A model generated the notes under the pieces. It ran no database searches and was not told where the DNA came from. It saw only the letters and a program-made list of their open reading frames with translations. Made by a program: the position numbers and the translations under genes. This document shows, piece after piece, positions 5,918 through 6,612 of a stretch of 6,612 bases of DNA. The stretch covers positions 1 through 6,612 of the forward strand of contig CAYLRW010000071.1 in NCBI GenBank assembly GCA_964386405.1. The letters are read 5' to 3'. This stretch comes from RZYP01 sp964386405 (GTDB lineage: Bacteria; Bacillota; Negativicutes; Acidaminococcales; Acidaminococcaceae). How positions within the stretch are numbered: the stretch's first letter is position 1; each line of letters begins with the position of its first letter.

Positions 5918-6441
5918 TGACGCTTCTATATGGTTTGATTACGGGTATCTTGTTTGGTTTCTTTCTGCAAAAGGGTCGCGTCTTAAGATATGACAAACAA
6001 GTCGGAGCCTTGCTTTTTAAGGATATGACGATTGTAAAATTCATGCTTTCACATATAGCGGTAGCAATGGTTGGTGTTTACTTCCTGTATGATATGGGAA
6101 TAGTGAAGCTCTCGTTAAAACCCATGATCGTTGGCGGCGTGGTACTTGGTGGTTTGATTTTTGGACTTGGCTGGGGTCTTCTCGGTTATTGTCCAGGCAC
6201 ATCTCTCGGTGCTTTGGGCGAAGGCCGCATAGATGCCCTTTGGGGTATCGGCGGTATGCTTGTGGGAGCAGGAATCTATGCCGAAGCATATCCTTATCTG
6301 CAAAAGACAGTGCTGACCTGGGGTGATTATGGCAAAATTACAATTCCGCAGGTTTTAGGCGTTAATCATTGGTTGGTAATCGTACCGTTTGTATTACTAA
6401 CCTTTATGTTATTCAGGTGGTTCGAGAAAAAGGGTCTTTAA
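5914..6441 (+). CDS. YeeE/YedE-family half-length membrane protein (second of pair)
   Basis: A 175-residue membrane protein with about five hydrophobic segments (3-19, 44-60, 69-91, 107-125, 151-168). The N-terminal family segment FFLQKGRVLRYDKQVGALLF (16-35) and the motif GYCPGTSLGALGEGR (91-105), with Cys93, identify the YeeE/YedE family. The motif differs from that of the upstream partner (GCPSGHG), as expected for the two non-identical halves of a full-length transporter. It starts in a 4-bp ATGA overlap; an in-frame ATG directly follows at 5917 and could also be used. A weak GGCGG lies upstream, so coupled reinitiation is likely. It ends 14 bp before a strong terminator, closing the operon as two genes. 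The role in importing an inorganic sulfur compound is inferred from family and from the ArsR-type regulator. Confidence 0.9.
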   Translation: MMTLLYGLITGILFGFFLQKGRVLRYDKQVGALLFKDMTIVKFMLSHIAVAMVGVYFLYDMGIVKLSLKPMIVGGVVLGGLIFGLGWGLLGYCPGTSLGALGEGRIDALWGIGGMLVGAGIYAEAYPYLQKTVLTWGDYGKITIPQVLGVNHWLVIVPFVLLTFMLFRWFEKKGL

Positions 6442-6454
6442 ATAAACAGAAGTA

Positions 6455-6505
6455 AAAAAGCGTCTGCATTTTACAGGTATTAAACCTGTTCTGCAGACGC
6501 TTTTT
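6455..6505. terminator. Strong bidirectional terminator
   Basis: AGCGTCTGCA (6459-6468) pairs perfectly with TGCAGACGCT (6492-6501). A second inner stem, ACAGGT (6473-6478) with ACCTGT (6484-6489), sits on top with loop ATTAA. An A run precedes (6455-6459) and a T run follows (6501-6505), so it can end both the YeeE/YedE operon and the converging gene to the right. Confidence 0.93.
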
Positions 6506-6521
6506 GCTGTTCCATTTAAAA

Positions 6522-6612
6522 CTATTCTGCTTCTTCGTCCTGAAGTTCGCAGGAAACTCCTTGCTGTGGATTTTTCGCATTTTCAATGATGACTGGCACA
6601 CATTCGATAACC
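6522..6612 (-). CDS. C-terminus of an unidentified protein (5' partial)
   Basis: On the minus strand a frame enters from the right edge and ends at TAG (6524-6522), 17 bp from the bidirectional terminator. About 29 codons are visible, including ECVPVIIENAKNPQQGVSCE and an acidic end ELQDEEAE, with two cysteines. The codons look protein-like, and the stop next to a terminator is what a real 3' end shows. I do not recognise the family. A competing longer minus-strand frame (6601-6413) runs through the terminator and into the transporter gene and was not accepted. Confidence 0.6.
   Translation of the reverse strand, partial: VIECVPVIIENAKNPQQGVSCELQDEEAE

Noticed and set aside
6413..6601. Minus-strand frame of 62 codons at the right end
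   Set aside because: It would run through the strong terminator hairpin and into the end of the transporter gene. The other minus frame ending at 6522 fits the terminator position.

Overview
The window looks like chromosome of a low-to-moderate GC Gram-positive-type bacterium (Bacillota). Support comes from strong AGGAGG-type ribosome binding sites, TTGACA/TATAAT-like promoters with 17-bp spacers, and tight intrinsic terminators. The mix of genes (membrane c-di-GMP signalling protein, class II photolyase, SHOCT protein, YeeE/YedE sulfur importer pair) would fit an anaerobic or spore-forming lineage such as Negativicutes or Clostridia. That placement is inference only. No insertion sequence, phage gene, CRISPR array or rRNA is visible.

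Layout, left to right. (1) 1-2383, plus strand: the 3' part of a membrane-bound sensor with the end of an extracytoplasmic sensor domain, one TM helix, two PAS domains, a degenerate GGDEF domain and an EAL domain with its catalytic residues intact, so probably a c-di-GMP phosphodiesterase. (2) 2446-2736, plus: a tiny GNAT-like acetyltransferase of the COG2388 type, converging on (3) 2757-4103, minus: a class II CPD photolyase with its Trp electron-transfer residues and FAD-proximal Asn in place. (4) 4234-4401, plus: a self-contained tRNA-Thr(CGU) unit with promoter, CCA-encoding gene and terminator. (5) 4445-4898: a small membrane-anchored SHOCT protein with its own promoter and a terminator shared with the converging arsR-type gene. 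(6) 4903-6505: the most interesting unit, a Cys-rich ArsR-family repressor divergent from two translationally coupled half-length YeeE/YedE membrane proteins, ending at a strong bidirectional terminator. (7) 6522-6612, minus: the C-terminus of an unidentified protein running off the right edge.

The ArsR/YeeE-YedE unit reads as a regulated sulfur-compound (thiosulfate or related) uptake module. Two divergent TTGACA-17 promoters lie in the 200-bp intergenic region. Each is overlapped by one copy of a 15-bp sequence (TTAAATCGTAATATA), and the two copies are in perfect inverted orientation with centres 105 bp apart. This fits an autoregulated ArsR repressor that also shuts off the transporter genes. 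The regulator carries five cysteines but not, by eye, the cysteine pair of the known persulfide sensors SqrR/BigR, so its inducer is open.
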